Shown here: positions 5,147 through 7,131 of the stretch, one piece after another | Numbering within the stretch: position 1 is the first letter of the stretch | How the letters are laid out: each line of letters opens with the position of its first letter | From: H111-94 sp034436045 | GTDB lineage: Bacteria > Chloroflexota > Ktedonobacteria > Ktedonobacterales > Ktedonobacteraceae | Assembly (NCBI GenBank): GCA_034436045.1 | Contig: DAOTVZ010000274.1 | Coordinates: forward strand, 1 to 7,131 | Direction of reading: 5' to 3' | DNA: 7,131 bases | Translations under genes and position numbers: made by a program | The notes under the pieces: generated by a model | Seen by the model: only the letters and a program-made list of their open reading frames with translations | Database searches by the model: none | What the model was told of the DNA's origin: nothing

Positions 5147-5743
5147 ATCGATTTTCTCTAACAGATAGTCCAGGTCTGGTTTGCTACCCATCAGGCGCTC
5201 AGCCCATACCCGCCCAGGATGCAGCGCGTCCCACTCTGAGCGCGCCTGATTATATCGACCAGCACCAGGATCATGGTTGCCAAAACCGTCGATTACTGTA
5301 TTCCATAATGGCTTATAGCGTTGGATAAGGCGAGCCTCTACGGTGCCTATCAATTCACTTTCAAGACCGTTCAAGATCATGAAGCGACAACGGAAGTCCG
5401 TAAGGGCAATATTTGTCGTCTGACGGATGCTTTGTGCATGTTCACGCAAGCGCGCATAAAGATCGGCGGTTTCTGATGTGCTGCTACGGGCGGTTCGCCA
5501 ACCAGGGGGTACAGCCTTTCCTACATAGATTGGCATAATGCACTGAAGATGGTTGAGTTGAGCTATACGTTTGTATGGTTGATAGTTGCCTGCATAGTAC
5601 AATGCGTATACTCCAGGTCCAAGAAAGTGTTTTGGTGGCGGAAGCGGATGCACAGGTGTTTGAACGAAGAAGTCAACTGCTTCGTTTACTACGCTCTGAA
5701 AAGCTGGAGAGCGAAAAACGTGTAATTCATACTCAAAATCCAA
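5126..5743 (-). CDS. Eco29kI-family GIY-YIG type II restriction endonuclease
   Basis: The 205-aa protein is recognised as an Eco29kI-like endonuclease. The family's studied members cut CCGCGG as GIY-YIG nucleases. The GIY half is GVYALYY (44-50) and the YIG half is PIYVGKAVPPGW (71-82). Tyr46, Tyr73, Arg98, His102, Glu136 and Asn148 match, in kind and spacing, the Eco29kI active-site set I recall (Tyr49, Tyr76, Arg104, His108, Glu142, Asn154). WNTVIDGFGNHDPG (147-160) is a strong family signature. All catalytic residues are present, so it should be active. Translation starts at TTG (5743-5741): an in-frame TAG lies just upstream, no ATG is near, and AGGA (complement of 5751-5754) is 7 nt away. 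It has its own consensus promoter and no visible controller gene. The CCGCGG specificity is inferred from the family. Confidence 0.9.
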   Translation of the reverse strand: MDFEYELHVFRSPAFQSVVNEAVDFFVQTPVHPLPPPKHFLGPGVYALYYAGNYQPYKRIAQLNHLQCIMPIYVGKAVPPGWRTARSSTSETADLYARLREHAQSIRQTTNIALTDFRCRFMILNGLESELIGTVEARLIQRYKPLWNTVIDGFGNHDPGAGRYNQARSEWDALHPGRVWAERLMGSKPDLDYLLEKIDKALSGL

Positions 5744-5750
5744 AGCAACA

Positions 5751-5754
5751 TCCT
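5751..5754 (-). promoter_or_regulatory. Ribosome binding site fixing the TTG start of the endonuclease gene
   Basis: AGGA on the minus strand (complement of 5751-5754) is 7 nt upstream of the TTG at 5743-5741. With the in-frame stop at 5755-5753 there is room for no other start. A TTG start may keep endonuclease levels low. Confidence 0.6.
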
Positions 5755-5779
5755 ATCTGTTCAGATTATTTTTATAATG

Positions 5780-5809
5780 ATTGTACTCAGCAATGGTTTT
5801 GAGTGTCAA
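5780..5809 (-). promoter_or_regulatory. Consensus sigma70 promoter for the endonuclease gene
   Basis: On the minus strand a perfect TTGACA (complement of 5804-5809) is followed after 18 nt by TACAAT (complement of 5780-5785, five of six). The start would be near 5773, giving a short leader of about 30 nt before the TTG. This is the best-looking promoter in the window. It begins 7 nt beyond the terminator hairpin of the ligase gene. Confidence 0.65.
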
Positions 5810-5815
5810 GAAACA

Positions 5816-5873
5816 ATGGGGTGCGGGCTTGAGCCAGCGTAGACCGCACCGAAAATGCAAGCCCACACCCCAT
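5816..5873 (-). terminator. Long hairpin terminator of the acyl-CoA synthetase gene
   Basis: The arms at 5816-5831 and 5858-5873 are 16-bp inverted copies with a single mismatch (C5824 against A5865) and a 26-nt loop. In the direction of ligase transcription the stem is followed by TGTTTCTTG, which is T-rich as in an intrinsic terminator. A competing perfect 7-bp stem, GGTGCGG (5820-5826) with CCGCACC (5844-5850), uses the same arm. The hairpin insulates the ligase from the endonuclease gene. Confidence 0.65.
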
Positions 5874-5912
5874 CACTATGGAGAAACGTGCCTGAACACC
5901 ACTCCTGACGGA

Positions 5913-7131
5913 TTACATGCCGCCGGTTCTGGCCGCCTCTTGCAGACCCAATTCCTTGATAGCCTGCTCGCGCAGCTTGAACTTCTGCACCTTGCCACTG
6001 GCCGTCATAGGAAACTCCGCCACGAACTGGAAGTAGCGCGGGATTTTCTGGTGGCTGATCTGGCCGCGACAATAGGCGCGTAGCTCCTCTTCTGTAACCT
6101 GTACTCCCTCTTTGGAACGTACCACTGCCAGAATCTCCTCACCGAAGAAGCTGTCGGGCACGCCCACGATCTGTACATCGGCTACTTTGGGATGCCGAAT
6201 GAGAAATTCTTCTAGCTCGCGTGGATAGATGTTCTCGCCGCCGCGAATAATCATCTCTTTGAGCCGTCCTACAATTCTGACGTAGCCCTGGTTATCCATC
6301 GTAGCGAGGTCGCCTGTATGGAGCCAGCCGTCGTGGTCGATGGTCTCCGCCGTCCTTTCTGGCATGTTGTAGTAGCCTTGCATGACCAGGAAGCCGCGAC
6401 AACACAGTTCGCCCGTTTCATCGCATGGCACAAGCGCGCCGGTTGCGGGATGGATGATCTTGACCTCGACGTGGGGCAACGGTAGCCCGACCGTGGCGGC
6501 CTTGAGTTCAAAACTGTCATCGGGTATGGTGAGCGTGATCGCGCCCGCCGCCTCGGTCTGCCCATAGACGACCGCTACATCTGCGCCGATGCGCTCCTTG
6601 ACCTGCTCCATAACGTAGACCGGCACCGAGGCCGCACCACTGACAATAATGCGCATGGAGGAGAGGTCGTACTTATCGAAATCGGGATGCTGGAACATCG
6701 CCAGCAGCATGGTAGGTACCGCCCCCGTCATGGTGCAGCGATTAGTGCTAATCACCTGCATCATCTTGAGCGGCTCAAACGCGATGAGTGGGTAGAGCGT
6801 AATGCTTTTAGCGAGCGCGCCAAGTACCGCCAGCACGCAGCCACCGACGTGGAAGAAAGGCATTACGCAGCAACTGCGATCCCCCTCTTTGACGCCCATA
6901 CGCTCGACAAAGGCCAGCGCGTTGTTAATGATGCCATAATGGCTTAGCACCGCACCCTTCGGAAAGCCGGTCGTGCCGGAAGTGTACTGTATCATGGCGG
7001 CATCATGTGGCCGAACTTCAGCCTGCCGCTGGTAGACCAGTTCATCATCGATCTGTTCGCCTTGCGCAATCAATTCGCGGAAAAGGGCGGGTCGCCAGTC
7101 CTGTGTGGCGTCCAGCGGGCCGGTCAGACCT
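5913..7131 (-). CDS. Acyl-CoA synthetase (AMP-binding, ANL superfamily), 5' end missing
   Basis: The frame stays open to the right edge, so only the C-terminal ~405 residues are present; full-length family members have about 500-560. The enzyme activates a carboxylic acid to acyl-AMP and then acyl-CoA in the cytoplasm. Visible motifs, in order, are the ATP-binding loop YTSGTTGFPKG, VPTMLL, YGQTEAAG, GELCCRG, and HTGD with DNQGYVRIVGRLKEMIIRGG (hinge region). Near the C-terminus, TASGKVQKFKLRE holds the catalytic Lys, encoded near 5991-5993. Resemblance is to medium/long-chain fatty-acyl-CoA ligases, but the acid cannot be named. It could feed the hydratase and thiolase encoded further along the same strand. 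An internal TTG at 7073-7071 is not the start, because coding sequence (residues such as LTGPLDATQDWRPALF) continues upstream of it. Confidence 0.93.
   Translation of the reverse strand, partial: GLTGPLDATQDWRPALFRELIAQGEQIDDELVYQRQAEVRPHDAAMIQYTSGTTGFPKGAVLSHYGIINNALAFVERMGVKEGDRSCCVMPFFHVGGCVLAVLGALAKSITLYPLIAFEPLKMMQVISTNRCTMTGAVPTMLLAMFQHPDFDKYDLSSMRIIVSGAASVPVYVMEQVKERIGADVAVVYGQTEAAGAITLTIPDDSFELKAATVGLPLPHVEVKIIHPATGALVPCDETGELCCRGFLVMQGYYNMPERTAETIDHDGWLHTGDLATMDNQGYVRIVGRLKEMIIRGGENIYPRELEEFLIRHPKVADVQIVGVPDSFFGEEILAVVRSKEGVQVTEEELRAYCRGQISHQKIPRYFQFVAEFPMTASGKVQKFKLREQAIKELGLQEAARTGGM

Noticed and set aside
5126..5743. Homing endonuclease or UvrC/SLX1-like GIY-YIG protein
   Set aside because: The WNTVIDGFGNHDPG block and spacing of the catalytic residues fit Eco29kI-type restriction enzymes. 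It sits beside a DNA methylase and no intron or excision-repair domains are present.
5773..5778. Perfect TATAAT on the plus strand
   Set aside because: There is no -35 at the right distance and no plus-strand gene downstream. It is an AT-rich coincidence beside the minus-strand endonuclease promoter.
7071..7073. TTG at 7073 as the start of the acyl-CoA synthetase
   Set aside because: The frame continues upstream without a stop to the window edge with plausible protein sequence, and the family needs a further 100 or more N-terminal residues.

Overview
The window looks like bacterial chromosome, GC-rich in its metabolic genes. A Chloroflexota, Ktedonobacteria-like host is my best guess. It rests on general resemblance of the acyl-CoA proteins and on the palindromic 'GGGGCGTGAT...ATCACGCCCC' intergenic repeats; the sequence contains no taxonomic marker gene.

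Layout, left to right. (1) At the extreme left, a minus-strand gene begins (codons 1-12 only) with a good promoter and an upstream inverted repeat. (2) Positions 196-586 hold nine 44-45 bp units, each with a 20-bp palindromic core; the array ends are exact 27-bp inverted copies of each other. (3) Two minus-strand genes follow: an enoyl-CoA hydratase (1867-2643) and, downstream of it, a thiolase (596-1792). They probably form an operon, with a 74-nt gap carrying an inverted/direct repeat cluster. (4) A divergent promoter region (2644-2878) has matched extended -10 elements and a GC-rich hairpin. (5) A plus-strand COG4705-like eight-helix membrane protein (2879-3700) shows a four-fold repeated intramembrane motif. 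(6) An AT-richer type II restriction-modification cassette follows: a plus-strand amino-methyltransferase with an SPPY motif (3770-5131) and a minus-strand Eco29kI-family GIY-YIG endonuclease (5126-5743). Their ends overlap by 6 nt tail to tail. (7) The 3' part of a minus-strand acyl-CoA synthetase (5913 to the right edge) ends in a hairpin terminator that abuts the endonuclease promoter.

The ligase, hydratase and thiolase fit one catabolic route: activate a carboxylic acid as its CoA thioester, hydrate the enoyl-CoA, then cleave the 3-ketoacyl-CoA. The thiolase resembles the PcaF/PaaJ type, so an aromatic-acid or dicarboxylyl-CoA substrate is possible. The RM genes sit between members of this set and differ from them in base composition, which suggests acquisition by transfer.

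The most interesting point is the RM pairing. Characterised Eco29kI recognises CCGCGG and is protected by a C5-cytosine methylase, but here the partner is an amino-methyltransferase. If specificity is conserved, it should make N4-methylcytosine. I found no CCGCGG in the window by eye.
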